A stretch of DNA of 64,000 nt from an uncultured Tateyamaria sp. (lineage in GTDB: Bacteria; Pseudomonadota; Alphaproteobacteria; Rhodobacterales; Rhodobacteraceae): NCBI RefSeq assembly GCF_947503045.1, contig NZ_CANNCF010000006.1, positions 62,001-126,000 on the forward strand, given 5' to 3'. A program made the position numbers and the translations under genes. Numbering within the stretch: position 1 is the stretch's first letter; every line of letters starts with the position of its first letter. The notes under the pieces are model-generated. The model did no database searches. It was given only the letters and a program-made list of their open reading frames with translations, and was not told the DNA's origin. Shown here piece after piece: positions 1-8,652 of this stretch.

Positions 1-580
1 GCGCGATACGGCCCATGCCCCACAAGACAAGGCTGAGCAACGCAAAGACTAGGGCGAAAAACTGAATGGGGTCAAGGGTGTTGAGGCCGGGAAAGCTGTT
101 GCGCACATAGATGCTGAGCCCGTCCTCGCCCCCGTAAGCGGGCCATGAGATTGAGAAATAGTAAAACATCTGCCCAAAGGCGAGCGTGATCATGATGAAA
201 TAGACGCCCGAGGTGCGCAGGGACAGCAGACCGATAATCAGCGCCGCCAGCGCACTGCTGAGGACCGCGACCAGCCAGATCACGGGCATGGACTTGGTCC
301 CCTCGACCACGAACCACCCATCGTAGAGCGGCGCATAACTCTGCGCGTGGCTGGCGAGAATGCCCATCGCATAACCGCCAAGCCCGAAGAACACCGCGTG
401 ACCGAGGCTGACGAGACCACCCAGACCGAGGGCCAGGTTCAGACCCACGGCTGCCAGCGCAAGGATGGCCGCACGGGTGGCAAGGGTGATCGTGAACGGC
501 TCATCCAGTGCGAGGGCCGCCAACGCCAGCACCGGCAGGGCGAGGTAAACGCTCGCGTTGATCAGCCCCTCGCGGTTCAT
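1..580 (-). CDS. livM: Branched-chain amino acid ABC transporter permease, LivM family (partial)
   Basis: This gene starts at 580 and runs off the left edge, so only about the first 193 residues are visible. They begin MNREGLINASVYLALPVLAL and hold several hydrophobic segments. The family hallmark ALGLGGLVSLGHAVFFGLGG is present, as in LivM-type inner-membrane permeases. The start ATG overlaps the livH stop (ATGA), so the two permease subunits are translationally coupled. With LivH and the upstream binding protein it forms an importer for branched-chain amino acids or related amides. The substrate cannot be told from sequence, and the ATPase genes must lie outside the window. Confidence 0.9.
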   Translation of the reverse strand, partial: MNREGLINASVYLALPVLALAALALDEPFTITLATRAAILALAAVGLNLALGLGGLVSLGHAVFFGLGGYAMGILASHAQSYAPLYDGWFVVEGTKSMPVIWLVAVLSSALAALIIGLLSLRTSGVYFIMITLAFGQMFYYFSISWPAYGGEDGLSIYVRNSFPGLNTLDPIQFFALVFALLSLVLWGMGRIA

Positions 581-1497
581 GTGGCGACCCCATAGAGGCC
601 CGTGGGGCGATAGATCAGCACCACGGCCATGAGGATGTAGATCGCCATCGAGGCGAGTGATGACCCGATGGACGTCGCGGTGGCGGGGTCAAGAAACAGA
701 CCGAAGGCAAGCGGCAACAGCACACCGCCCAGCGTGTCCGTGAGGCCCACCAGCAAGGCCCCGATCAGCGCGCCCTTGATCGACCCGATCCCGCCGATCA
801 CGATCACCACAAAGGCAAGGATCAGCACAGGCTCACCCATGCCGACCTGCACGGATTGGATGGCCCCCACCAGCGCCCCGGCCAGTCCCGCGAGAGCGGC
901 GCCAAGGGCAAAGACGATGGTATAAAGCCGCGAGATATCAACGCCCAAGGCCCCGATCATCTCGCGATCGCTTTCGCCTGCGCGAATCTGGATGCCGATG
1001 CGCGTCCGAGCGATCAGCAGGAAAAGACCAACCGCCACCGCAAGACCCACGGCAATGATCAGCAAGCGATAAGCGGGGTATTGGATGCCACCGGGCAAAG
1101 TGACCGGCCCGGCAAAGGCGGCTGGCACATCCAGATACAGCGGGAACGAGCCGAACAGCCAGCGCGTCCCTTCGGAAAAGATCAGGATCAGCGCAAAGGT
1201 GGCCAGCACCTGATCAAGGTGGTCGCGGTCATACAGGCGGCGGATCACGGTGACCTCGACAATGGCGCCCGCAGCCGCCGCCGCCGCAAGGCTCGCCATC
1301 AGGGCCAGCGCAAACGATCCCGTCGCCCCGGCCACAGCGGCGGCGGCAAAGGCTCCGATCATGTAAAGCGAGCCGTGCGCCAGATTGATCAGGCCCATGA
1401 CCCCAAAAATCAACGTGAGGCCCGCCGCCATCAGGAACAGCATGATGCCCGACTGAAGCCCGTTGAGTACCTGCTCGATCAGCAAAAGGGTGGTCAT
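577..1497 (-). CDS. livH: Branched-chain amino acid ABC transporter permease, LivH family
   Basis: This 306-residue inner-membrane permease is the usual size for LivH. It contains GVMGLINLAHGSLYMIGAFA near residues 30-50 and a cytoplasmic loop (RAGESDREMIGALGVD) typical of the family's ATPase-contact region. About eight hydrophobic stretches are visible. The start at 1497 has a good ribosome site (AGGAG) just upstream on the minus strand. It sits between the substrate-binding protein gene and livM, overlapping livM by four bases. It should form a heterodimeric channel with LivM. Confidence 0.93.
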   Translation of the reverse strand: MTTLLLIEQVLNGLQSGIMLFLMAAGLTLIFGVMGLINLAHGSLYMIGAFAAAAVAGATGSFALALMASLAAAAAAGAIVEVTVIRRLYDRDHLDQVLATFALILIFSEGTRWLFGSFPLYLDVPAAFAGPVTLPGGIQYPAYRLLIIAVGLAVAVGLFLLIARTRIGIQIRAGESDREMIGALGVDISRLYTIVFALGAALAGLAGALVGAIQSVQVGMGEPVLILAFVVIVIGGIGSIKGALIGALLVGLTDTLGGVLLPLAFGLFLDPATATSIGSSLASMAIYILMAVVLIYRPTGLYGVAT

Positions 1498-1557
1498 CTA
1501 CTCCTGCCCTGCCGGATGGCGTTCACCTGGCAAGCCCTTGGAAATATAAAAGGAAAC

Positions 1558-1582
1558 TGTCCCGGCGCGGGTGGCCGGGACA
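1558..1582 (-). terminator. Hairpin between binding-protein gene and livH (attenuator-like)
   Basis: A perfect 9-bp stem (1558-1566 with 1574-1582) and a 7-nt loop lie between the two genes. It is followed on the minus strand by a T-rich stretch (GTTTCCTTTTATATTT). Partial termination or 3' protection here would give more binding protein than permease, as is common in ABC operons. Its effect is inferred. Confidence 0.65.
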
Positions 1583-1588
1583 CATGGC

Positions 1589-2734
1589 TTACATCTTGCA
1601 GTCAGCCCCGTAGACGTCAGTGTGATCCGTTGCGGCCACGCCGATCATCTTGTTGGTGACCACATCGCCTTCCTTGACCACTTCACGCATGTAGATGGTC
1701 TGGATCGGGTGGTGGTTGTCTGCGAACGCAAAGTCACCGCGCACCGACTGGAACTCGGCCTCTTTCAGGGCCGCGCGGAAGGCGTCGGCATCCGAGACTT
1801 CGGCCTTGGCAGCGGCAGACAACAGGAGCAATCCGGTGTCATAGCCTTGGGCCGCATAAAGCGACGGCAGACGCCCGTATTCAGCCTGAAACGCGGCAAC
1901 GAAATCGGCATTGCCCGGCACATCGAGGTCTTTGGACCAATGGGCGGTGTTCTTAACCCCCAGTGCCGCCTCACCAATGGCACCGAGAATGCCCTGATCA
2001 AAGCTGAAGGCAGGGCCGGCGACAGGTTTGTCAACGCCCGAGCCAGCATATTGCTTCATAAAGGAAATCCCCATGCCGCCGGGCAGAAAGAAATAGACCT
2101 GATCGGCATCACTTGCGCGGATTTGCGCGATCTCGGCGGCATAATCGGTCTGGCCAAGCTGGGTATAGACTTCGTCCGTCACCTCACCTTTGAAAAAGCG
2201 TTTGAAGCCCGCCATCATGTCCTGACCAGCGGGATAGTTGGGCGCCATGAGGAACACTTTACCCACGCCCTCATTGCTCAGGTAGGCGCCTGCCGCTTCG
2301 GAAAAGGCGTCATTCTGCCAGCTGACATTGAAATAGTTCGGGCTGCAGCCGCGCCCGGCCAGTGCCGAGGGGCCTGCATTGGGGCTGAGATAGAATTTGC
2401 CCTGCGCGGTGGCCGAGGGCACCACAGCCATTGCAAGGTTGGACCAGATGATGCCGGTCAGCACATCGACCTTTTCGGACTGGATCAGCTTGTCTGCGAG
2501 ACCGACCGCGATGTCGGGTTTGCGCTGATCATCCTCGATCACCGTCTCGATCACGTCGCTGCCCTTGGTCGCCAGCAAAAAGCCGTCGCGCACGTCGATG
2601 CCGAGGCCCGCGCCCCCGCCTGAAAGCGTGGTGATCATTCCGACCTTGATCTTGCCGCCATGTCCGTCGGCCAACCCTGCCGTCGCTGCCGCGGCCATAC
2701 AGACCGCCAGTGCCATCATGTTTCTGATGCGCAT
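1589..2734 (-). CDS. ABC transporter substrate-binding protein (Leu/Ile/Val-type, periplasmic)
   Basis: This 381-residue protein starts with a signal peptide (MRIRNMMALAVCMAAAATAG, cleaved near the Ala-Asp that follows). A type I periplasmic binding fold of the Peripla_BP_6/LivJ kind comes next, with IKVGMITTLSGGGAGLG at the start of the first lobe. AAGG-type ribosome site AAGGGAG precedes the ATG. It is the first gene of the minus-strand operon with livH and livM and should capture the ligand in the periplasm. In Roseobacters related proteins bind amino acids, amides or aromatic acids, so the ligand is left open. Confidence 0.92.
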   Translation of the reverse strand: MRIRNMMALAVCMAAAATAGLADGHGGKIKVGMITTLSGGGAGLGIDVRDGFLLATKGSDVIETVIEDDQRKPDIAVGLADKLIQSEKVDVLTGIIWSNLAMAVVPSATAQGKFYLSPNAGPSALAGRGCSPNYFNVSWQNDAFSEAAGAYLSNEGVGKVFLMAPNYPAGQDMMAGFKRFFKGEVTDEVYTQLGQTDYAAEIAQIRASDADQVYFFLPGGMGISFMKQYAGSGVDKPVAGPAFSFDQGILGAIGEAALGVKNTAHWSKDLDVPGNADFVAAFQAEYGRLPSLYAAQGYDTGLLLLSAAAKAEVSDADAFRAALKEAEFQSVRGDFAFADNHHPIQTIYMREVVKEGDVVTNKMIGVAATDHTDVYGADCKM

Positions 2735-3099
2735 AATTCACTCCCTTATTGTATTCCGGTCTACGCCCCGGTTTTCTGGCCCTATCAAGCACTTATCCCG
2801 TCCTGTCCTGTCAAGCCGATAGGGCAGACGTGGTGCCATTTCTCTGCTTGGATTGCCGCAGCTGGGCGCACACGCGTAGTGGGTGAATATTGAAGAATTA
2901 CTTCACGTATAACCAACAACACTCTGATTTATATAGTCATTAAAGTTATCCACAGAAAGGCTTTTCTCCAAAACCGACACGCAAGCGTCCCTTCGCAGAT
3001 TTGCGCGTGAAATCACAAGGCGCTCAACCCACATCTGGCCACAGCCCGCGCAGCCTGCTAGGGCGCGTTGCAACAAAACCAGCCGGATCGGATCCCGCC
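2735..3099. other. Gene-free stretch between the liv-type operon and rpiB
   Basis: About 365 bases separate two divergent transcripts, so both promoters should lie here. The stretch from about 2885 to 2960 is strikingly AT-rich compared with its surroundings and is the best place for them. I see no convincing gene, RNA or clear operator. Reading frames here are short and unrelated to known proteins. Confidence 0.4.
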
Positions 3100-3543
3100 A
3101 TGACCGCCAAAAACCGCATCGTTCTGTCCAGCGACCATGCCGCAATCGCCCTGCGCCAGGCCATCGGCGCCCACATCGCCACGCAAGGCTGGGAGGCGAT
3201 CGATATCGGTCCGATAACGGCGGAAAGCACCCACTACCCCGAACACGGGCGCGCAGCGGCCTTGCGTGTGGCATCGGGTGACTGCGCGCTTGGGATCATC
3301 CTGTGCGGCACCGGCCAGGGCATCATGATGGCGGCCAACAAGGTTCCCGGCATCCGCTGCGGGGTCTGTTCGGACACGTTCTCGGCCCGCATGATCCGCC
3401 AGCACAACAACGCCAACATGCTCGCGCTCGGGGCGCGGGTGATCGGCGACGCACTGGCCATCGACATCGTTTATGCCTTCCTTGGTGCGGAGTTCGAAGG
3501 TGGTCGACATGCAACACGGGTGAAGATGATAGAGGCGACCTGA
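3100..3543 (+). CDS. rpiB: Ribose-5-phosphate isomerase B
   Basis: This 147-residue enzyme interconverts ribose 5-phosphate and ribulose 5-phosphate in the pentose phosphate pathway (or a related sugar phosphate). The RpiB/LacAB fold is clear: SSDHAA at residues 10-15 (Asp12 and His13 in the phosphate/ring-opening site) and IILCGTGQGIMMAANK around the catalytic Cys69. The ATG at 3100 is chosen over an upstream in-frame start because family proteins begin a few residues before SSDHAA. It stands alone, with tRNA-Ser just downstream on the other strand. Confidence 0.92.
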   Translation: MTAKNRIVLSSDHAAIALRQAIGAHIATQGWEAIDIGPITAESTHYPEHGRAAALRVASGDCALGIILCGTGQGIMMAANKVPGIRCGVCSDTFSARMIRQHNNANMLALGARVIGDALAIDIVYAFLGAEFEGGRHATRVKMIEAT

Positions 3544-3580
3544 GGCGCCCGCCGTCGCGCGTAATCTCACTGAAAATGGG

Positions 3581-3670
3581 TGGCGGAGGCTCAGGGATTC
3601 GAACCCTGGGGACGCTCTCACGCCCAACGGTTTTCAAGACCGCCGCATTCGACCACTCTGCCAAACCTCC
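3581..3670 (-). tRNA. tRNA-Ser(UGA)
   Basis: A 90-nt class II tRNA on the minus strand with an encoded CCA (3581-3583). The acceptor stem GGAGGTT pairs with AGCCTCC (one G-T). The anticodon loop CTTGAAA gives anticodon TGA. It has a long variable arm and an intact T loop (GGTTCGAATCC), as expected for serine tRNA. No integrated element is seen beside it. Confidence 0.97.
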
Positions 3671-3880
3671 GGTGAAACTCCTTTAGGCAGGCTTGCGCGA
3701 TTCGGCAAATGCCGCACATCACGGGGAAATATGCCGATTTTGCTTGCCCACGCTTTTCAGAGCGAGCCATTAACGCTATGGTAACCGCAGAACTCCGCAT
3801 GACGGGGCAAAATCAGGTGTCGAAAACGGCATTGGCCACAACATGGTCGCACGAGGCAACAGCAGGCAAGGATATGGTCC

Positions 3881-4804
3881 ATGAGCAGACCCATCACCCG
3901 TTCCACTCTCCGCAATAGTGTTTTTCTGACCATGGCCCTGGGCCTTTTGGCGGGATGCGACGAAAGCGGACAATTCGTGGCCATGCAGGCCTTTAAACCC
4001 AACACCCAGACCGAAGGGACGCCCGAACCCGGCGCGCCGATCAAGACGGTCGAGCGGGATGTCGAGGCCCCGGACGTGTTCGCGGCCGACGAGGCAGGCC
4101 TCTGGGATGGCCGCCCCTCTTTGGGCGGTGTCTGGGTCGCACACCCGGACGTGACTGACCCCGAGCGGGTGATCATTCGAAACACCACCAATGACAAGTT
4201 TGTCGTCGGCGCCCTGTTCCGGCGCGAGCGGGACATTCCCGGGCCACGCCTGCAGATCAGCTCGGACGCGGCTGAGGCACTTGGCATGCTGGCCGGTGCA
4301 CCGGCGCAGTTGAACGTCACGGCCCTGCGCAAGGAAGAGGTCGCCGTCGAACCCGAAATCGAGGACATCGCGGCCGAGGCCGTCGCTGCCCCCGCCGAGG
4401 TGACAACCGCACCGCTTGATCCAATCGAAAGCGCGGCCGCCGCCATTGACGCGCCAAGCCCCGCGATCGACGCCCCAAGTGCTGCGAGCGGCATCCAGCC
4501 GCCCGCTGCAACAACCCCCAAACCGACACCGGCAGCCGCCACCGCCCCTGCGCGCACAGCGGCCTCTGGTCTGTCCAAACCCTTCATCCAGATCGGCATC
4601 TTCTCGGTCGAGGCCAATGCCAACCGGACGGCCGCGCAGATGCGCAATGCGGGCATTATCCCGACCGTGAAAACCTTTGACCGGGACGGCAAGCCGTTCT
4701 GGCGCGTGGTGGTCGGCCCGGCAACCACATCGGGCGAACGCAGCCAGTTGCTGGCCAAGATCAAGACCGAAGGGTTCACGGACGCCTATGCCGTAAGCAA
4801 CTGA
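3881..4804 (+). CDS. SPOR-domain lipoprotein (RlpA-like)
   Basis: This 307-residue lipoprotein has a lipobox (LLAGC, Cys at about residue 26). A double-psi-barrel-like region follows (SLGGVWVAHP to about residue 150), then a long Ala/Pro-rich linker and a C-terminal SPOR domain (about 230-305, FIQIGIFSVEANANRT). SPOR domains bind denuded septal glycan, so it should act at the division site in the periplasm. It is followed 22 bases later by the D,D-carboxypeptidase gene, a common Roseobacter arrangement. Whether the barrel retains RlpA-type glycosylase activity cannot be judged. Confidence 0.85.
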   Translation: MSRPITRSTLRNSVFLTMALGLLAGCDESGQFVAMQAFKPNTQTEGTPEPGAPIKTVERDVEAPDVFAADEAGLWDGRPSLGGVWVAHPDVTDPERVIIRNTTNDKFVVGALFRRERDIPGPRLQISSDAAEALGMLAGAPAQLNVTALRKEEVAVEPEIEDIAAEAVAAPAEVTTAPLDPIESAAAAIDAPSPAIDAPSAASGIQPPAATTPKPTPAAATAPARTAASGLSKPFIQIGIFSVEANANRTAAQMRNAGIIPTVKTFDRDGKPFWRVVVGPATTSGERSQLLAKIKTEGFTDAYAVSN

Positions 4805-4826
4805 TCTTAAAAGGAGACCCAAGCCC

Positions 4827-5993
4827 GTGATCCGCATTCTTGCTGCCGCCGCCCTGGCCATTCCGCTGACGGCGATGTCCGTTGACGCCTTTGATACGCG
4901 GGCCGCGGCGGCATATGTGATCGACCACACCACGGGCACGGTTCTGCTCAACAAGAACGCGGATGAACCGCTGCCGCCGGCCTCGATGTCCAAGCTGATG
5001 ACGCTTTACATGGCGTTCGAGGCGATCGAGCGCGGGCAGTTGTCGATGACGGACGAACTGGTCGTGTCCGCCCATGCCAACAGCTTTGGCGGCTCCACCC
5101 TGTTTCTGAAAACCGGCGAACGGGTCTCGGTCGAGGACCTGATCCGGGGCATCATCGTGCTCTCTGGCAACGACGCCTGCGTGGTGATTGCCGAGGCGCT
5201 GAGCCCTGACGGCACCGAGGGCGGCTTTGCCCGCCTGATGACCCGCCGGGCGCAGGAAATGGGTATGACCAATTCGACCTTTGCCAATTCCAGCGGCTGG
5301 CCTGCGGCTGGGCATCTGATGTCGATGCGCGATCTGGGGTTGCTGGCGCAGCGGCTGCTGACCGACTACCCCGAATATTACCCGATGTTTGCCGAAACCG
5401 AGTTCCTGTTTGACGCCAATGAATCCGCCAACCGGTTCAACCGCAACCCGCTGCTGAAACTGGGCATTGGTGCGGATGGCCTCAAGACCGGACACACGCA
5501 AGAAGCTGGATACGGTCTCACCGGCTCGGCCAAGCAGGGCGAGCGCCGGGTGGTGTTTGTACTCTCCGGTATGGACTCGGCCGATGCGCGCGCGCAGGAA
5601 TCCGAGGCCATCGTGAACTGGGCCTTCCGCCAGTTTGCGCAGCGCACCCTTGCGACCTCTGGTCAGCGTCTTGCCGTGGCCGAGGTTTGGGAAGGGGCCG
5701 AACCGCAGGTCGGGTTGGTCCCGGCCGAGGATATCAGCGTGCTGATCCCGGTCCTTGCGGGCAAGGAAGTGGCCGCCGAAGTCGTCTATACCGGCCCCAT
5801 TCAGGCCCCGATTGTCGCAGGCACGCCGCTGGCTGAATTGGTGCTGCAACCCGAAGGCCTGCCCGAACAACGCTTTGCCCTCGTGGCCGAAACGGACGTG
5901 GCCCATGGCGGCTTTCTCGCCAAGGTCTCGACCGCCGCACTGTCGCTGATCAAGACCGTGCGCGACACCCCTGAGGCGGAAGACGGCGTGTGA
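4827..5993 (+). CDS. D-alanyl-D-alanine carboxypeptidase (serine type, PBP5/6-like)
   Basis: This 388-residue penicillin-binding protein trims the terminal D-Ala from peptidoglycan stem peptides. The three active-site motifs are visible: S53-M-S-K56, S113-G-N115 and a KTG near residue 218. A signal peptide covers about the first 21 residues, and the C-terminal part has the family's beta domain and a final amphipathic helix that anchors to the membrane. It uses a GTG start at 4827 with a strong AAGGAG site. Its stop overlaps the tmk start (GTGA). Confidence 0.95.
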   Translation: MIRILAAAALAIPLTAMSVDAFDTRAAAAYVIDHTTGTVLLNKNADEPLPPASMSKLMTLYMAFEAIERGQLSMTDELVVSAHANSFGGSTLFLKTGERVSVEDLIRGIIVLSGNDACVVIAEALSPDGTEGGFARLMTRRAQEMGMTNSTFANSSGWPAAGHLMSMRDLGLLAQRLLTDYPEYYPMFAETEFLFDANESANRFNRNPLLKLGIGADGLKTGHTQEAGYGLTGSAKQGERRVVFVLSGMDSADARAQESEAIVNWAFRQFAQRTLATSGQRLAVAEVWEGAEPQVGLVPAEDISVLIPVLAGKEVAAEVVYTGPIQAPIVAGTPLAELVLQPEGLPEQRFALVAETDVAHGGFLAKVSTAALSLIKTVRDTPEAEDGV

Positions 5994-6619
5994 CAGCCCA
6001 AGGGCATTTTCTGAGCTTTGAAGGCATCGACGGGTCGGGCAAGTCCACGCAGGCCCGATTGCTGGCCGACCATCTGCGCGCAACTGGCCACGATGTGGTC
6101 CTGACCCGCGAACCGGGCGGCAGCCCCGGGGCCGAGGAAATTCGTGCCCTCGTGTTGCAAGGCGATCCCGATCGCTGGTCTGCCGAGACCGAGCTGCTGC
6201 TTTTCACCGCCGCGCGGCGTGACCATATGGAACGGCTCATCGCACCGTCATTGGCGGCGGGCAAAATCGTGATCTGTGACCGTTTTGCAGACAGCACGCG
6301 CATGTATCAGGGCCTCAGCCGGGGTGATCTGCGCGGCACGGTCGATGCGCTGCATGATCTGATGATCGGGCGCGAACCGGACCTGACCATCCTGATCGAC
6401 ATGGATCCCGCTCAAGGCCTTGCCCGTGCCAAGGGGCGACAAGGGGCCGAAGAACGGTTCGAGGACTTCGGCACCGATCTGCAAGCCGCCATGCGCACAG
6501 GCTTCCTGTCGCTGGCAAAGGAATTTGCGAGCCGTTTTCATGTGATCGACGGTGCGCGCGCGGTCGAGGATGTGGCAGCGGATGTCACCGCGACCGTCAC
6601 CGATTATCTCGCAAGCTGA
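5990..6619 (+). CDS. tmk: Thymidylate kinase
   Basis: This 209-residue enzyme phosphorylates dTMP to dTDP. The P-loop is GIDGSGKST (residues 12-20). The DR(Y/F) motif appears as CDRFADST, and the lid region near residue 145 contains RAKGRQGAEERFE, fitting the bacterial type. The GTG start overlaps the carboxypeptidase stop by four bases, so translation is coupled. HolB, another DNA-replication gene, follows. Confidence 0.95.
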   Translation: MTAQGHFLSFEGIDGSGKSTQARLLADHLRATGHDVVLTREPGGSPGAEEIRALVLQGDPDRWSAETELLLFTAARRDHMERLIAPSLAAGKIVICDRFADSTRMYQGLSRGDLRGTVDALHDLMIGREPDLTILIDMDPAQGLARAKGRQGAEERFEDFGTDLQAAMRTGFLSLAKEFASRFHVIDGARAVEDVAADVTATVTDYLAS

Positions 6620-6627
6620 TCCGACCC

Positions 6628-6684
6628 ACCTTCTCTGTTTCAAAAAAATCCCGGGGGAGGCTGAAAGCCGGGGGCAGAGCCCCC
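6628..6684 (+). repeat. Roseobacter-type 3' intergenic repeat with hairpin
   Basis: A CCTTCTCTG-then-A-rich-then-CCCGGGGGAGG string runs from 6628. It is followed by a perfect GGGGGC-AGA-GCCCCC hairpin (6670-6684). Diverged relatives follow the stops of the MBL hydrolase gene (9455-9490) and the hydrolase-OsmC gene (53598-53634). It probably acts as a transcript end or mRNA 3' stabiliser. Confidence 0.5.
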
Positions 6685-6739
6685 TCAATCCGGCCCAAGC
6701 CCATTCCCCCTGCCCCGCGCCAGTGCTACATCCCGGCCC

Positions 6740-7855
6740 ATGGCTGACGAAACACCCGATCCCACCCGCGTCGAGGGCGCACCGCATCCGCGCGACACGG
6801 CCCGCCTGATCGGTCAGGACGCGGCGCAATCGGCCTTTGTCGATGCGTTCAACACCGGGCGTCTGCATCATGCCTGGCTGATCACCGGCCCGCGCGGAGT
6901 GGGCAAGGCGACGCTGGCCTGGCGCATCGCGCGCTTTCTGCTCGCCACACCTGATCCCGACCCCGACGACATGTTCGGCACGCCTGAGCCCCGCAGCCTC
7001 GAAATCCCTGCGGACCACCCGGTTGCACACCGGATCGCGGCGGGCGCCGAACCGGGCCTCAAATCCGTGCACCGAACTGAGAACGAGAAGACCAAGCGCA
7101 TGCGTGACCAGATCGTGGTCGATGACATCCGGGACATGGCCTCCTTCTTTCAGCTTTCGGCCACGGACGGCGGGCGGCGGGTGGTGATCATCGACGCGGC
7201 GGACGACATGAACGTCAACGCCGCCAACGCGCTGCTGAAAATGCTCGAAGAGCCACCCGCCCGCACCACCTTGCTTCTGATCTGCCACCAGCCCAGCCGC
7301 CTTTTGCCCACCATCCGCTCGCGCTGCCGGACATTGCGACTGGGCACGCTCAACGCGGACCAGATGGCCGAGGCGATGGCGCAAGCAGGCGTCGATCCCG
7401 GCCCCGGCGCGGCGGCGCTGGCCGAACTGAGCGCAGGATCAGTGGGTGACGCGCTGCGGCTTGCCCTTCTGGACGGGTTGAAACTCTATTCCGACTTCAT
7501 TGGATTGATGGGAACCATGCCCAATCTTGATCGCGGGCGCGCGCTGGCCATGGCCGAAGCCGCAGGCGCGCGCGGGGCCGAGGCGCGGCTTGATCTGCTC
7601 TACACGCTGATCGACATCGCGCTGTCGCGTCTGGCCCGCACCGGCGCCGGTCACCCACCAGCCGTCGAGGCGGCCCCGAACGAGGCTGCCACCTTCGCCC
7701 GCCTCGCCGCCCACCCCGCGCAGGCGCGCGCCTGGGCCGACACCGCGCAAACAGCGCTGGCGCGCGCGCGCCATGGGCGGGCGGTCAACCTTGACCCCGG
7801 CGCGCTGGTGCTCGACACCCTGTTCAAACTTTCAACCACGGCCAATCCAAGATGA
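6740..7855 (+). CDS. holB: DNA polymerase III subunit delta'
   Basis: This 371-residue clamp-loader subunit belongs to the AAA+ family. The P-loop-like GPRGVGKA is at residues 50-57. The SRC motif appears as TIRSRCRTLRLG, and the sensor and LLKMLEEPP regions are typical. The cysteine cluster that binds zinc in the E. coli protein is absent from the 75-110 region. It works with DnaX and HolA to load the beta clamp. The stop overlaps the tatD ATG (ATGA), so the two genes are coupled. Confidence 0.93.
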   Translation: MADETPDPTRVEGAPHPRDTARLIGQDAAQSAFVDAFNTGRLHHAWLITGPRGVGKATLAWRIARFLLATPDPDPDDMFGTPEPRSLEIPADHPVAHRIAAGAEPGLKSVHRTENEKTKRMRDQIVVDDIRDMASFFQLSATDGGRRVVIIDAADDMNVNAANALLKMLEEPPARTTLLLICHQPSRLLPTIRSRCRTLRLGTLNADQMAEAMAQAGVDPGPGAAALAELSAGSVGDALRLALLDGLKLYSDFIGLMGTMPNLDRGRALAMAEAAGARGAEARLDLLYTLIDIALSRLARTGAGHPPAVEAAPNEAATFARLAAHPAQARAWADTAQTALARARHGRAVNLDPGALVLDTLFKLSTTANPR

Positions 7856-8652
7856 TCCCACACATTACCGACAGTCACTGCCACCTCGATTTCCCAGATT
7901 TCGAAGGGCAGCTGGAACAGATCATCGCAAATGCAGCCGAGGCCGGGGTGACGCGCATGGTCACGATCTGCACGCGCTTGCGGCATGAGCCACAGGTGCG
8001 GGCGATTGCCGAAACCCACGCACCCGTATTCTACGCCGCAGGCACCCACCCGATGAGTGCCGCAGACGAGCCACTGGCCAGCACGGACGAGTTGATCGCA
8101 CTGGCCAAACACCCCAAATTCGTCGGCATCGGCGAAACGGGGCTCGACTATCACTACACCTCGGAAAGTGCTGCGATCCAACAGGCCTCGCTGCGCATAC
8201 ACATCGATGCGGCGCGCCAAACGGGTCTGCCGCTGATCATCCACGCGCGCGCCGCGGACGAGGACATGGCCGAAATCCTCAGCGAGGAATTCGCGCAAGG
8301 GGCCTATTCTTGCGTCATGCACTGCTTTTCCTCGGGCGCGGCACTGGCACGCGCCGCGCTTGATCTGGGGTTTTACCTGTCGATGTCCGGCATCGCGACC
8401 TTCCCCAAGTCACAAGAGTTGCGCGACATCTTTGCCGCCGCCCCGGTGGACCGAATCCTTGTCGAAACCGACGCCCCCTACCTCGCCCCGCCCCCACATC
8501 GGGGCAAAAGAAACCAGCCCGCCTATACCGCCCACACGGCGCGCAAAGGGGCAGAGGTGTTCGACATGGACTATGCCGATTTCGCCGCGCAAACCCAAAA
8601 GAACTTCGACCGCTTGTTCTCAAAGGCGGCTGCGTACAGAGTTGCCCCATGA
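7852..8652 (+). CDS. tatD: TatD family metal-dependent hydrolase / DNase
   Basis: This 266-residue TIM-barrel hydrolase carries H9-x-H11 (DSHCHLDF), GIGETGLDYHY, IIHARAADED, VMHCFSSG and LVETDAPYLAP, the full set of metal ligands of the TatD/YcfH family. These enzymes act as 3'-5' exonucleases or D-aminoacyl-related hydrolases. It sits between holB and the MBL-fold gene, overlapping both by four bases, a widely conserved trio. Cytoplasmic. Confidence 0.93.
   Translation: MIPHITDSHCHLDFPDFEGQLEQIIANAAEAGVTRMVTICTRLRHEPQVRAIAETHAPVFYAAGTHPMSAADEPLASTDELIALAKHPKFVGIGETGLDYHYTSESAAIQQASLRIHIDAARQTGLPLIIHARAADEDMAEILSEEFAQGAYSCVMHCFSSGAALARAALDLGFYLSMSGIATFPKSQELRDIFAAAPVDRILVETDAPYLAPPPHRGKRNQPAYTAHTARKGAEVFDMDYADFAAQTQKNFDRLFSKAAAYRVAP

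Noticed and set aside
856-2623. Long open frames on the plus strand opposite livH and the binding protein gene
   Set aside because: These mirror high-GC third-position bias of the real minus-strand genes; products are low-complexity and lack family features.
3303-3686. Plus-strand frame containing a GGSGIRTLGT-like peptide
   Set aside because: This peptide is the translation of the antisense strand of tRNA-Ser, a known artefact.
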